Source of the DNA: Bacillota bacterium
Lineage (GTDB): Bacteria > Bacillota > Clostridia > Lachnospirales > Lachnospiraceae
Assembly: GCA_023423335.1 (NCBI GenBank)
Contig: JAFAFU010000012.1
Location: forward strand, 48,642-112,641
Length of the DNA: 64,000 nt
Direction: 5' to 3'
Each line of letters opens with the position of its first letter. The first letter of the stretch is position 1. Shown piece after piece: positions 52,830 to 61,701 of the stretch. Under the pieces are notes generated by a model. It had not been told where the DNA came from, ran no database searches, and saw only the letters and a program-made list of their open reading frames with translations. The position numbers and the translations under genes are program-made.

Positions 52830-54377
52830 ATGCCGATACGTTTGAGTGGCCTGATATCAGGTATGGATACCGAAACATTAATCAAGGATTTGATGGAAGC
52901 CCAAAGGCTGAAGAATAAAAAAGTGGAGGACAAGCAGACGCTTCTCACCTGGAAACAGGAAAAATGGAAGGAACTGAATACCAAGCTCTACAAATTATAT
53001 ACGGAAGATCTGAACAAGATGCAGCTTCAGGGAAGCTACAATACGAAGAAGGTAACCAGCTCCAATGACAGTTTTGTCAGTGTTACCGCGGACAACACCG
53101 CACCGGAGGGTGCGCATTCGCTGGTTATCAACAGCCTGGCAAAGTCACAGTTTGTTACCGGCGGTAAGATCACCGCCGATAAGGATGATAATCCGATCAA
53201 TCCTTCCGCTTCCACGAAGCTGGAAGACCTGGGAATAACAGCCGGAACCAAGATCCTTCTGGGAACGGCAGGAAAAGTAAAGACACTGACCGTAACAGCG
53301 GATACGACAATAAAGAGCTTTATTGATACGGCGAAGAAGGCAGGAATGAATGCCAGCTTTGACACAACCCAGAAAAAGATTTTCTTAAGCTCTGTCCAGA
53401 GCGGAACGAGTAATAGCTTTCAGATATCGGCTAAGGATGAAAACGGTGAGGATGCCAATGCCTTATTGGGAAAACTTGGGCTGGATGCCCTGAAGGCGGA
53501 CGGAACGAGGGTGGATCCGGATTCCGACAAATCAATTGTGGTGCCGGCATCGGACAGCGATGTCATATATAACGGGGCCAGAATTACCGGCTCCTCCAAT
53601 GTCATCTCGGTAAACGGCCTTAAGCTGACCCTGAAGGGAGCGGACATAAACCAGACAATCAGCCTGAATATTACCAAGGACACCCAGGCTGCGTATGATA
53701 TGGTGAAAAACTTTGTTAAGAATTATAATGCTGTCCTTACGGAACTGAATTCCCTTTATTATGCCGACACGGCTAAGGGCTATGATCCGCTCAGTGATGA
53801 TGAGAAGGAAGCCATGACAGAGGAGCAGATTAACAAATGGGAGACAAAAATCAAGGATTCCATCCTCCGGAGAGACACAACCCTGGGCTCCCTGATGGAT
53901 GTCATGAGGACATCCCTGATGTCTGCCGTGAAAGTAAATGATAAGAGCTATGCATTGTCTTCCTTCGGGATCGAGACCTCCTCCGATTATTTGGAGCGGG
54001 GACTGCTTCATATCTATGGAGATTCGGAAGACACGGTATATTCTGCGATGGATGACAAGCTGAAAAAGGCCTTGGAAGAGGATCCGGCAACCGTCATAGA
54101 AGCTCTGTCCGGTATCTCCAAGAAGCTGTATGACCAGATGTATGACAAGATGAGATCAATTCCGAATGTGAGAAGCGCGTTAACCTTCTATAATGACAAG
54201 CTCATGGTGGAGCAGCAGAGGAAATATACAAAGCAGATCGATATTCAGGAGAAGAAGTTGATCGAATTAGAGAACAAGTATTATAAACAGTTTGCCGCGA
54301 TGGAATCGGCAATGTCCAAAATGCAATCCCAGAGCAGTCAGCTGGCTGCCATGATGGGCATAGGGAATTCGCAATAG
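52830..54377 (+). CDS. fliD: Flagellar cap protein FliD
   Basis: A 515-residue filament cap: N-terminal RLSGLISGMDTETLIKDLMEAQRLKNKKVE and LLTWKQEKWKELNTKLYKLY coiled coil, variable central D2/D3 domains (residues 100-300), and C-terminal helices LMVEQQRKYTKQIDIQEKKLIELENKYYKQFAAMESAM. It caps the growing filament and folds flagellin subunits as they arrive. Complete N- and C-terminal D0/D1 regions indicate a functional protein. AAGGAGG precedes the ATG, and fliS follows after 26 bases. Confidence 0.9.
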   Translation: MPIRLSGLISGMDTETLIKDLMEAQRLKNKKVEDKQTLLTWKQEKWKELNTKLYKLYTEDLNKMQLQGSYNTKKVTSSNDSFVSVTADNTAPEGAHSLVINSLAKSQFVTGGKITADKDDNPINPSASTKLEDLGITAGTKILLGTAGKVKTLTVTADTTIKSFIDTAKKAGMNASFDTTQKKIFLSSVQSGTSNSFQISAKDENGEDANALLGKLGLDALKADGTRVDPDSDKSIVVPASDSDVIYNGARITGSSNVISVNGLKLTLKGADINQTISLNITKDTQAAYDMVKNFVKNYNAVLTELNSLYYADTAKGYDPLSDDEKEAMTEEQINKWETKIKDSILRRDTTLGSLMDVMRTSLMSAVKVNDKSYALSSFGIETSSDYLERGLLHIYGDSEDTVYSAMDDKLKKALEEDPATVIEALSGISKKLYDQMYDKMRSIPNVRSALTFYNDKLMVEQQRKYTKQIDIQEKKLIELENKYYKQFAAMESAMSKMQSQSSQLAAMMGIGNSQ

Positions 54378-54403
54378 TATAGTTAACAGATGGAGGAAAT
54401 AAC

Positions 54404-54772
54404 ATGCAGATGAACGCAGCGCTTACATACCAGAACAATAAGGTAAATACGGCAACACCGGCAGAATTGACGCTGATGTTATATGAGGGGATGGTTAAGT
54501 TCTGTAATATGGCAATCCTGGGGATTGAAGAACATGATATGAGTAAGGCAAATATCAATATCATCAAGGTAGAGAAAATAATCACACATCTCAGAGCTAC
54601 CCTGGAGTTTAAGTATCCCGTTGCAAAGGATTTTGACCGTGTTTACGATTACCTGTATGAGCGATTGGTTACGGCAAATATAAGGAAGGATGCCGGGATT
54701 CTTGAAGAGGTTCTGGAGCATATAAGAGGAATGAGAGATACCTGGAAGGAAATCATGAGACTGACCAGATAA
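54404..54772 (+). CDS. fliS: Flagellin export chaperone FliS
   Basis: A 122-residue helical chaperone: ALTYQNNKVNTATPAELTLMLYEGMVKFCNMA is the standard FliS start, and the acidic C-terminal DAGILEEVLEHIRGMRDTWKEIMR completes the bundle. FliS binds the C-terminus of newly made flagellin to prevent early polymerisation and delivers it to FlhA. In FliW-CsrA systems it also affects FliW access to flagellin. GGAGG lies before the ATG. Confidence 0.9.
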   Translation: MQMNAALTYQNNKVNTATPAELTLMLYEGMVKFCNMAILGIEEHDMSKANINIIKVEKIITHLRATLEFKYPVAKDFDRVYDYLYERLVTANIRKDAGILEEVLEHIRGMRDTWKEIMRLTR

Positions 54773-54799
54773 GCGATTTTATTGAAATGAGGTTAAGAC

Positions 54800-55279
54800 G
54801 TGGAGAATAGAACATACATCAATATCTTAACAGATGCCTTAAAAAAGAAGGAGGAGCTTCTGGACCGGTTAATCGGGAGGACGGAGGAACAGGAAAGAAT
54901 TATTACCTCGGAAGCGCCCGATATGGAACGTCTGGAGGAGACATTTTCGGAGAAGGAGGACCTTATATCACAGCTTAACCAGTTAGATGAAGGCTTTGAG
55001 AAGGTTTATCAGCATGTTAAGGAAGCGTTTCAGGTAAATAAGGAGCAATATAAGGAACAGATTACTGTTCTCCAGGACTTGATTCGGACGGTTACGGAGA
55101 AGGGAACAAAGCTGCATGCCCTTGAACTTAAGAATAAAAGCAGATTCCAGATATTTTTCGCAGGTAAAAAGAAGGAAATCAAGAATTTTAAAGTCAGCAG
55201 CAGGACAGCAAACAGCTATTATAAGAATGCGATGAACCAGCAGCCGGGAGAATCGTATTTTCTCGACAAAAAAAATTAA
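54800..55279 (+). CDS. Flagellar chaperone-like coiled-coil protein (FliT/FlgN-like position)
   Basis: A 159-residue, highly charged helical protein, starting at GTG with GAGG upstream. NILTDALKKKEELLDRLIGRTEEQERII and DEGFEKVYQHVKEAFQVNKEQYKEQITVLQDLI predict an antiparallel helical bundle like FliT or FlgN. No enzymatic motif is present. Its position between fliS and the flagellin promoter suggests a chaperone for FliD or another late export substrate (inference). Sequence similarity alone does not decide between FliT and a second FlgN. Confidence 0.55.
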   Translation: MENRTYINILTDALKKKEELLDRLIGRTEEQERIITSEAPDMERLEETFSEKEDLISQLNQLDEGFEKVYQHVKEAFQVNKEQYKEQITVLQDLIRTVTEKGTKLHALELKNKSRFQIFFAGKKKEIKNFKVSSRTANSYYKNAMNQQPGESYFLDKKN

Positions 55280-55297
55280 AAATCATCCGATTGGATA

Positions 55298-55324
55298 TAA
55301 AGTTTTCCTTAAAGTATCCGATAT
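55298..55324 (+). promoter_or_regulatory. Sigma-28 promoter of the flagellin gene
   Basis: TAAA (55298-55301), 15 bases, TCCGATAT (55317-55324), identical in both boxes to the flaG promoter. It leaves a leader of roughly 120 bases before the flagellin start. Confidence 0.85.
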
Positions 55325-55413
55325 ATGTTATAAGTAAAATAAATTATTTCTTCCGGTTTTTGATGGTACGTACGGCCTGAGAACGTCGGGGAAAGTTTAT
55401 TTACTCAAATATG

Positions 55414-55446
55414 AGTAGCATGGAAGCTACTAAAAATTCAAGGAGG
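55414..55446 (+). promoter_or_regulatory. Candidate CsrA-binding leader of flagellin mRNA
   Basis: AGTAGC-ATGGAA-GCTACT (55414-55431) is a perfect six-bp stem presenting GGA in a six-base loop, the preferred CsrA target. A second GGA lies in the ribosome site AAGGAGG (55440-55446), nine bases further. One GGA-loop hairpin just upstream and one site at the Shine-Dalgarno parallels the Bacillus subtilis hag leader. CsrA and FliW are encoded upstream. Confidence 0.65.
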
Positions 55447-55454
55447 AATAAATC

Positions 55455-56273
55455 ATGATAGTACAACACAATATGTTAGCAGCAAACACCAACAGACAGT
55501 TGGGAATCACCAATGGACATCTGGGCAAGTCAACGGAGAAGTTATCATCCGGTTACAGAATTAACCGTGCCGGTGATGATGCAGCAGGTCTTACCATTTC
55601 CGAGAAGATGAGAGGACAGATCAGAGGCCTTAGTCAGGCTTCCGCCAATGCGCAGGACGGTATCTCCTTAATCCAGACAGCAGAAGGCGCTCTTACCGAG
55701 ACTCATGCCATCCTTCAGAGAATGAGAGAGTTATCGGTTCAGGCAGCCAATGATACGAACGTATCCACTGACCGTGCAGCGATCAAAGAAGAGCTTAAGG
55801 CTCTGACCAGCGAAGTAAGCCGTATTGCTAAAGAGACAGAGTTCAACACCACGAAGCTGCTTAGCGGTAAGTTCAAGAAGAAAAATCTTCAGGTTGGTGC
55901 GAATAAGGGTCAGAAGATTTCCTTTACCATCAAGAATATGACAGCGAAGGGCTTAAGCATCCAGAACGTTGCATCCAAGGTTTCCACGTATTCTAACGCT
56001 ACGGCACAGTTGTCCATATTAGACAAGGCGATTAAGGAAGTTTCTACTCAGAGATCCAAGCTCGGTGCTCTGCAGAACAGATTAGAGCATACCATCGCTA
56101 ACGCTGACAATACAGCAGAGAACTTACAGTCCGCTGAGTCCCGTATCCGTGACGTTGATATGGCAAAAGAAATGGTTGCTTACTCCAAGAGCAATATTCT
56201 TCAGCAGGCAGCTCAGTCCATGCTTGCACAGGCTAACCAGTCCACACAGGGCGTATTATCACTGTTACAGTAA
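55455..56273 (+). CDS. hag: Flagellin
   Basis: A 272-residue flagellin: N-terminal MIVQHNMLAANTNRQLG, the turn SSGYRINRAGDDAAGLTISEKMRG, and C-terminal SRIRDVDMAKEMVAYSKSNILQQAAQSMLAQANQ ending SLLQ. The centre (residues 150-190) is very short, so the filament would lack large outer D2/D3 domains, as in B. subtilis Hag. Serines and threonines in the central part are possible glycosylation sites for the Maf and nonulosonate genes downstream (inference). It is a single-gene unit with its own sigma-28-type promoter, a structured leader and a strong terminator. Confidence 0.95.
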   Translation: MIVQHNMLAANTNRQLGITNGHLGKSTEKLSSGYRINRAGDDAAGLTISEKMRGQIRGLSQASANAQDGISLIQTAEGALTETHAILQRMRELSVQAANDTNVSTDRAAIKEELKALTSEVSRIAKETEFNTTKLLSGKFKKKNLQVGANKGQKISFTIKNMTAKGLSIQNVASKVSTYSNATAQLSILDKAIKEVSTQRSKLGALQNRLEHTIANADNTAENLQSAESRIRDVDMAKEMVAYSKSNILQQAAQSMLAQANQSTQGVLSLLQ

Positions 56274-56292
56274 TTTAGCTCTAGGCAAAATT

Positions 56293-56329
56293 AAGGTGGG
56301 GTTGACCTATTGGTCGACCCCACCTTTTA
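56293..56329 (+). terminator. Terminator of the flagellin gene
   Basis: AAGGTGGGGTTGACC-TATT-GGTCGACCCCACCTT, a 15-bp stem with one G-U type mismatch, followed by TT. It is among the strongest stems in the window. Confidence 0.9.
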
Positions 56330-56363
56330 TACTAATATAATTATGCAGCAGGAATGGAGAGTT

Positions 56364-56666
56364 ATGGGCGGATTACAGGATAAAATCATACGGACATTAG
56401 ATGACATCGGCAGGGTATCGGATTATCTTTACCAGCAGAAATTAAATAAGGGATACGAGAGCCTGAATAACACCTTGGAGAATATCATGGAGCTTACCGA
56501 TACGTTATTTACTATGTCGAAGGAAGGAAAGATCGATTTTGATACGCAGAGACTGATTGAAAATCTGACGGCGGCAGTAAATGCCATGGAGGATAAGGAC
56601 GGTGTATTACTGGCAGACATATTAGTATTTGATATTGCCGGACAATTACAGGAAATTGTGCAATAA
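56364..56666 (+). CDS. Small helical protein between flagellin and maf
   Basis: About 100 residues, all-helical (LQDKIIRTLDDIGRVSDYLYQQKLNKGYESLNNTL), with no catalytic motif. I do not recognise the family. Position after flagellin and before the Maf gene suggests a flagellar accessory or chaperone role. GGAATGGAGAG precedes ATG 56364; an earlier ATG at 56343 is possible. Earlier in-frame codons fall within the flagellin terminator, which makes them unlikely. Confidence 0.5.
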   Translation: MGGLQDKIIRTLDDIGRVSDYLYQQKLNKGYESLNNTLENIMELTDTLFTMSKEGKIDFDTQRLIENLTAAVNAMEDKDGVLLADILVFDIAGQLQEIVQ

Positions 56667-56675
56667 GGATTAGGC

Positions 56676-56759
56676 CTCGTGCTCAGGACGGATACTATAG
56701 GGCAAGCATAACCGATCGTTATGATAACTATGGTATGCGTTCTGCTCACGAGTTCTTTT
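56676..56759 (+). terminator. Long imperfect stem with T tail before maf
   Basis: CTCGTG..CAG.ACG pairs with CGT.CTG..CACGAG (56738-56752) and is followed by TTCTTTT. The loop contains a further stem CATAAC-CGATC-GTTATG. It may be a terminator of the small helical gene or a structured leader of the Maf gene. Confidence 0.45.
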
Positions 56760-56817
56760 AAAAAGAGCGTGCTTTTCGCTCAGTGCTTGAACTGCCTGAC
56801 GCGGTATGGAGGTTAAA

Positions 56818-58665
56818 ATGGTATATTATGACAGAAATATGAAGGAAATAGAACGGACAAAGAGGTTTCTCTACAACAGAATAAAAGAGAATCCCTCTTA
56901 TAATAATTCCAATAAACTGGACGGGCTGGAGATAGTTCCGACCTTGGATGGGGATACTGCGCTGGCAATCACATTCAAATCAGAACAATTCCGAATGAAC
57001 AGTATCTATTCTCCTGTCCACGAGGCGGAACGCTGGGCGAGTCAATACGAGATGAGGAATCTTGATATTGTAGTTACTATGTTCGGCTTCGGAAATGGTG
57101 TATTTGTCAGAGAATTGCTGAGGAGAATAGGCGATCAAGGGGTTTTAATCATTTATGAGCCTTGTGCTGATTTGTTTTTTCGGATACTGGAACAGTACGA
57201 CCTGACGGATATCTTAAGTTCGCCTAATTTATCCATTACGGTCGAAGGTATTAACGACAATGAAATCAAGAATTTGTTAAGTAACCATGTGAATTGGATC
57301 AACCTGAAGTCCCAGATTTTCTGCAGCCATCCTCTTTACGAGCATATTTTTAGTAACAGCATGAAGTTATTTTTAAAAATGATCCAAGACAATAATAGCA
57401 GGGCAGTTGTTAATAAGAATACGGATATAGCGCTGAGCAGACTTTTGATTACAAATACTATTATTAATTTAAGATTTTTAAGAAAAGGAAATCTGGTTAC
57501 CGATTTAATTGGAAAATTTTCGGAGAATATTCCTGCAATTATAGTAGCTGCCGGCCCTTCCCTCGACAAGAATATTGCGGAGTTGAAGAGAGCAAAAAAT
57601 AAAGCGGTTATTTTTGCGGTTGATACTGCTATGAAATACCTTCTGTCCCATGATATCATCCCGGATTTTATTGTTACCTTAGATCCCAAAAAATCACTTA
57701 AGCATCTTTCAGACTCCAGATGCAGGGAAATTCCCATGTTCTGCCGTTTTGATTCCAGACCACAGAATATCAAAGCGAATGATAAAAATGTTGTTTATTA
57801 TAACCTGGAGGGATATATCAAAACGATCTATCAGAAGCTCGGTAAAGATGTGGGATCTTTTAACTCCGGCGGGTCTGTGGCAACCGGAGCCTTCTCCATA
57901 TGTGAGACACTCCGATTCAAACGAATTATCATGGTGGGACAAGATCTTGCTTATCAAGGCGACAGTACACATGCAGGGGGCGTTGCCGTAGATTATAGTA
58001 ATGCCGGCTTATCCACAGAAATTGTTGAGGACATCTACGGTAATCCAATCAAGACGAGGTATGACTGGTATGTATACATCCACTGGTTCGAGGATGCAAT
58101 CGATCTGTTTGAAGGGGAAGAAGTCATTGATGCGACAGAGGGCGGCGCAAGGATTAAGGGAGCAACGATTATGACCTTGAAAGAGGTCATTGACCGTTAT
58201 TGTACAGGTGACGTTAATTGTGGTAAAATCTTTGACGAGTTAGAACCGACAATAAATAAGAAAGAACTGGAATTTGTCATAGAGCTCATCAGAGGAGATT
58301 TGAAAGATCTGGATGATATTATAGAGAAGGCCGGAGAAGCAGATAAAATTTGTACAAAGCTGATCCTGAAATATGAGAATTCGCTTCAGGAAACCTCCTC
58401 CAGTTTGTTGAAAAACAAGTTATTAAGTGATTATAATGCTTCTATGGAAGCGAAAGACGTATACGAGCTGATAGATTGGGATATCGCTGCTGCCACTTCG
58501 GATCAGATGTCAAATATTTATGTCTATGGCAAGGATGAAAAAAAGAATAAGCTCATGACTTATGAACAAGCAAAAGTAATATACCAGGCAATCACAGAGG
58601 CGGCGCAAAGAATAAAGCCCATGCTGGCAGCAGCGTTGCCGTTATTGGAAGACAGCATACGGTAA
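56818..58665 (+). CDS. maf: Motility accessory factor (Maf) glycosyltransferase-type protein
   Basis: A 615-residue protein with the MAF/DUF115 core: IIVAAGPSLDKNIAELKRAKNKAVIFAVDTAMKYLLSHDIIPDFIVTLDP near residue 240, plus GGSVATGAFSICETLRFKRIIMVGQDLAY. Members of this family are required to attach nonulosonic acids (pseudaminic, legionaminic or related) to flagellin Ser/Thr. The CMP-sugar synthetase gene follows eight bases later, and a NeuB-type gene lies further on, supporting that substrate. ATG 56818 has GGAGG five bases upstream; the earlier ATG at 56806 has none. Confidence 0.8.
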   Translation: MVYYDRNMKEIERTKRFLYNRIKENPSYNNSNKLDGLEIVPTLDGDTALAITFKSEQFRMNSIYSPVHEAERWASQYEMRNLDIVVTMFGFGNGVFVRELLRRIGDQGVLIIYEPCADLFFRILEQYDLTDILSSPNLSITVEGINDNEIKNLLSNHVNWINLKSQIFCSHPLYEHIFSNSMKLFLKMIQDNNSRAVVNKNTDIALSRLLITNTIINLRFLRKGNLVTDLIGKFSENIPAIIVAAGPSLDKNIAELKRAKNKAVIFAVDTAMKYLLSHDIIPDFIVTLDPKKSLKHLSDSRCREIPMFCRFDSRPQNIKANDKNVVYYNLEGYIKTIYQKLGKDVGSFNSGGSVATGAFSICETLRFKRIIMVGQDLAYQGDSTHAGGVAVDYSNAGLSTEIVEDIYGNPIKTRYDWYVYIHWFEDAIDLFEGEEVIDATEGGARIKGATIMTLKEVIDRYCTGDVNCGKIFDELEPTINKKELEFVIELIRGDLKDLDDIIEKAGEADKICTKLILKYENSLQETSSSLLKNKLLSDYNASMEAKDVYELIDWDIAAATSDQMSNIYVYGKDEKKNKLMTYEQAKVIYQAITEAAQRIKPMLAAALPLLEDSIR

Positions 58666-58678
58666 AAAGGAGATGAAT

Positions 58679-59683
58679 ATGAAAGTAATCGCAATTATAC
58701 CCGCCAGAAGCGGTTCAAAATCCGTTCCTCATAAGAATATCAGAGAAATTGCCGGTAAACCTATGCTTGCGTATTCCATCGAACATGCAAAGAGTTCCAA
58801 ATATATAAACAGGGTAATCTTAAGCACAGATTCACCTGATTATGCTAAAATCGGACAGCATTATGGAGCAGAAGTTCCCTTTTTAAGACCGGCCGAATAT
58901 TCAACAGATACTGCTTTGGACATCGATGTATTCCGACATTGCCTTAATTATTTGAAGGATATGGAAGGAGTGCTTCCGGATATAGTGGTACAATTGCGGC
59001 CAACCTATCCAATTCGCCAACCGGATGATATTGACCATATGATTGAACTCCTGCTTCAGCATGAGGATGCCGACTCAGTAAGATCCATCGCTCCTGCGAA
59101 AGAAATCCCATATAAAATGTGGCATAAAAATGAATTAGGGTTTCTGTCTCCGGTAATGAAGGATATCCCTGAAGGCTATAACATGCCAAGGCAGAATCTT
59201 CCGAAGGTATATTATCAGAATGCTTGTATTGATGTAGTCAGGGGGAGGATAGTTCTGGAGGAGCATTCCATGACAGGGAAGCATATCCTGGGATATGAGA
59301 TGGACAAGAATTATGACATTGATACGGAAGAAGAATTTCGGAGGGCGGAGGCATATCTTACTATGGCACAGGGCGGAAGGAGATTCGTGTTCGACATAGA
59401 TGGTGTTATTGCAAAGCTGCAGCCTGAAAATAATTATTCTCTTGCGGAACCTGACACAGATATGATTCAAGTAATTAATAAGCTGTATCATCTTGGAAAC
59501 CGGATTATTTTACACACTGCACGCGGCTATGTGACCGGGATTAAGTGGGATGAAACAACAAAGAAGCAACTTAAGGACTGGGGGTTATGTTATCATGAGC
59601 TCTACTTCGGAAAACCGAATGCGGACTATTATATCGATGATAAGATGATAGATATGGATTACCTGAAGGATATGCTGCTATAG
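58679..59683 (+). CDS. CMP-nonulosonate cytidylyltransferase fused to a HAD-like domain
   Basis: 334 residues in two domains. Residues 1-225: cytidylyltransferase with IIPARSGSKSVPHKN (CTP-binding loop), STDSPDYAK, FLRPAEYSTD and VVQLRPTYPIR, as in NeuA/PseF enzymes activating sialic-type sugars. Residues 235-334: RRFVFDIDGVIAKL (HAD motif I), ILHTARGYV and a C-terminal GKPNADYYIDDKMID, a HAD-like fold. The second domain may be a phosphatase acting on the 9-phosphate precursor, giving two steps in one protein (inference). ATG 58679 is preferred because AAAGGAG is eight bases upstream. Confidence 0.8.
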   Translation: MKVIAIIPARSGSKSVPHKNIREIAGKPMLAYSIEHAKSSKYINRVILSTDSPDYAKIGQHYGAEVPFLRPAEYSTDTALDIDVFRHCLNYLKDMEGVLPDIVVQLRPTYPIRQPDDIDHMIELLLQHEDADSVRSIAPAKEIPYKMWHKNELGFLSPVMKDIPEGYNMPRQNLPKVYYQNACIDVVRGRIVLEEHSMTGKHILGYEMDKNYDIDTEEEFRRAEAYLTMAQGGRRFVFDIDGVIAKLQPENNYSLAEPDTDMIQVINKLYHLGNRIILHTARGYVTGIKWDETTKKQLKDWGLCYHELYFGKPNADYYIDDKMIDMDYLKDMLL

Positions 59684-59701
59684 GAGTTTTCCATTGTATC
59701 C

Positions 59702-59728
59702 TAAAAATTATCGGTAAATAGCCGATTT
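59702..59728 (+). promoter_or_regulatory. Sigma-28 promoter of the CgeB-like glycosyltransferase gene
   Basis: TAAA (59702-59705), 15 bases, GCCGATTT (59721-59728). Eleven of twelve consensus bases match and spacing is exact. It ties the glycosylation genes to the flagellin regulon. Confidence 0.7.
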
Positions 59729-59771
59729 AAGAAGCGGCAGACAGGAAGCCTTGATAAGATATGGAGGAAGA

Positions 59772-61577
59772 ATGAATATATTACTGTATGAATGGAATAC
59801 CTTTGGGCAGAAGGATCTTGAGGAAAACCTGATCCGTTTGGGTTATAAGGTGGACAAGATCAAGTATATATTTACAGATTTTGAAAATGATGAAGTATTT
59901 GAGAAGAAATTATCAGATCTTTTTCTTTTGAAAAAGTATGATTATGTAATCTCCTTTAATTTCTTTCAGATTATTTCCAAGGTATGCAATTCCTTCTGCA
60001 TTAAATACATCGCTTGGGTTTGGGACAGCCCCTTACTAAACTTAAATTCAAAAACAATTTATTCTCCCTTTAATTATATATTCATCTTTGATAGTACTTT
60101 GTATCAGCAGATGAAGCAGGAACTCGGTGCGGATACCGTTTATTATCTTCCGCTGGCCGTAAATACAGAGCGGCTGGATAAGCTGATTGATATGGATACA
60201 GAAGCAGGAGCCTACACAGCCGAGGTTTCTTTCGTTGGGAATCTTTATGACAAAAGGAACCATTTTGATGGCATTTCCAACCTTCCGGAGTATCTGAGAG
60301 GATATTTTGATGGAATTATGCGATCACAGATGAAGATTTATGGCTATAATTTCGTAAAGGAGATGCTGACAGAAGAGATTATGTCTGAGCTGGCGAAATA
60401 CATTGATATTCGTCCGGGGAAGAACTATATCGGGGATATCAGGGATATCTTCGCGGACCGTTTCCTTAATGCCAAAATTACCGGTATAGAAAGAAGAACA
60501 CTTCTGAAAGCCTTATCTGAATATTATGATGTAACTCTGTATACGGACAGTGATTCGTCCGAGCTTACGGAGGTACATAATAAGGGATATATTGATTATT
60601 ATAAGGTATTACCCAAGGTATTTCATAACAGCAAGATTAATCTGAACATTACTGTCCGGACCATCAAATCCGGTATTCCCCTTAGAGTATTCGACATTCT
60701 GGGATCAGGTGGTTTTCTGATAACAAATTATCAGCCGGATATTGAAAATTATTTTGAAATCGGGGAAGATCTGGTTTGTTACGAAAGCAGGGAGGATCTG
60801 ATAGAAAAGGTTGGCTACTACCTGCAGCACGAAGAGGAACGGAAAAGGATTGCTAAGAATGGATATCAAAAAGTAAAGCAGTTCCATACGTATGAGATCA
60901 GATTAAAGGAAATCTTCAATATTGTATCCGGGAGCAAGGCCGTACTTTCTGATGCAAAGCAGGATGACGGCAGTATAGAAAGGATGGGGCAGCAACTAAA
61001 TTATCTGGTGCTGGACGGTAAGGTAGAAGACGCTAAGATAATGTATTATTCCTATCTCAGGACGCATCCAGGCAGTATACTTGATAATATTTTTCCGGAG
61101 CTGGATTTCATATTTCAAATCCATACCTATGAGAAATTTCGCGGAAGGAATACCTTATTTGATTTCTCAAGGGAGCTTACGCAGGTATGTGAACATTACG
61201 ATAGAATAAAAAAACTGGTCTTAGGTCTGCAGGATGAACGGGAGGATTTGGATGGAGAATTTTATAGCTATGCGGATAATCACCAGGTATCCTATACGGC
61301 AATAGAATTTATAATCAGCAGGTATTCTTTCAGCCCGGTGGAACTATTGAACCGAGTAGCCTGGATATTCCTGAAGAAAGGCAGGAATGAGATGATTCTT
61401 CCATTCCTTTCTCTTGCAATTGAACTTGCACCGGGAGATGATAGTACTCTTTATCATCTGGCTTTCGCCTTATATCAGATGGGGGAATATCAGATGGCCT
61501 ATGATTATATTAATGAGCTGACAATAGCTTCACCGGAAGCACTGGAATTAATGGAAAATATTCTGAAGCAGATATAA
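59772..61577 (+). CDS. CgeB-like glycosyltransferase with C-terminal repeats
   Basis: A 601-residue protein: an N-terminal DUF3880/CgeB-type domain (YIAWVWDSPLLNLN near residue 80), then a GT-B C-terminal domain with INLNITVRTIKSGIPLRVFDILGSGGFLITN and a Glyco_trans_1_2 tail (REDLIEKVGYYLQHEEERKRIAKNGYQKV), then about 200 helical residues resembling TPR repeats. It would transfer a sugar, probably onto flagellin or its glycan, in the cytoplasm. GGAGG four bases before ATG 59772 sets the start. A sigma-28-like promoter precedes it and a strong terminator overlaps its stop. Confidence 0.75.
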   Translation: MNILLYEWNTFGQKDLEENLIRLGYKVDKIKYIFTDFENDEVFEKKLSDLFLLKKYDYVISFNFFQIISKVCNSFCIKYIAWVWDSPLLNLNSKTIYSPFNYIFIFDSTLYQQMKQELGADTVYYLPLAVNTERLDKLIDMDTEAGAYTAEVSFVGNLYDKRNHFDGISNLPEYLRGYFDGIMRSQMKIYGYNFVKEMLTEEIMSELAKYIDIRPGKNYIGDIRDIFADRFLNAKITGIERRTLLKALSEYYDVTLYTDSDSSELTEVHNKGYIDYYKVLPKVFHNSKINLNITVRTIKSGIPLRVFDILGSGGFLITNYQPDIENYFEIGEDLVCYESREDLIEKVGYYLQHEEERKRIAKNGYQKVKQFHTYEIRLKEIFNIVSGSKAVLSDAKQDDGSIERMGQQLNYLVLDGKVEDAKIMYYSYLRTHPGSILDNIFPELDFIFQIHTYEKFRGRNTLFDFSRELTQVCEHYDRIKKLVLGLQDEREDLDGEFYSYADNHQVSYTAIEFIISRYSFSPVELLNRVAWIFLKKGRNEMILPFLSLAIELAPGDDSTLYHLAFALYQMGEYQMAYDYINELTIASPEALELMENILKQI

Positions 61578-61604
61578 GGAAATGCATAATTTCCTTATTT
61601 TTTA
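61576..61604 (+). terminator. Terminator of the CgeB-like gene
   Basis: AAGGAAAT-GCATA-ATTTCCTT, an eight-bp perfect stem that starts inside the stop codon, followed by ATTTTTT. Confidence 0.85.
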
Positions 61605-61617
61605 AGCGTTTCATACT

Positions 61618-61644
61618 TTAACGGCGGGCATTTTAAGTCGATAT
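61618..61644 (+). promoter_or_regulatory. Weak sigma-28-like promoter before the NeuB-type gene
   Basis: TTAA-N15-GTCGATAT (or TAAC with 14 bases) lies 58 bases before the start. The -10 box differs at one base from GCCGATAT; the -35 box is poor. A terminator just upstream makes a new promoter here likely. Confidence 0.4.
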
Positions 61645-61701
61645 ATAGTATATCAATAAATGTAGAAGGAAATCGTAAGTAAGGGACTAGGAGGGTTTGG
61701 C

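Noticed and set aside
56667..56817. Sigma-28 promoter before maf from ACCGATCG at 56711
   Set aside because: The -35 position 15 bases upstream reads ATAC, not TAAA, and the -10 box deviates at its end.
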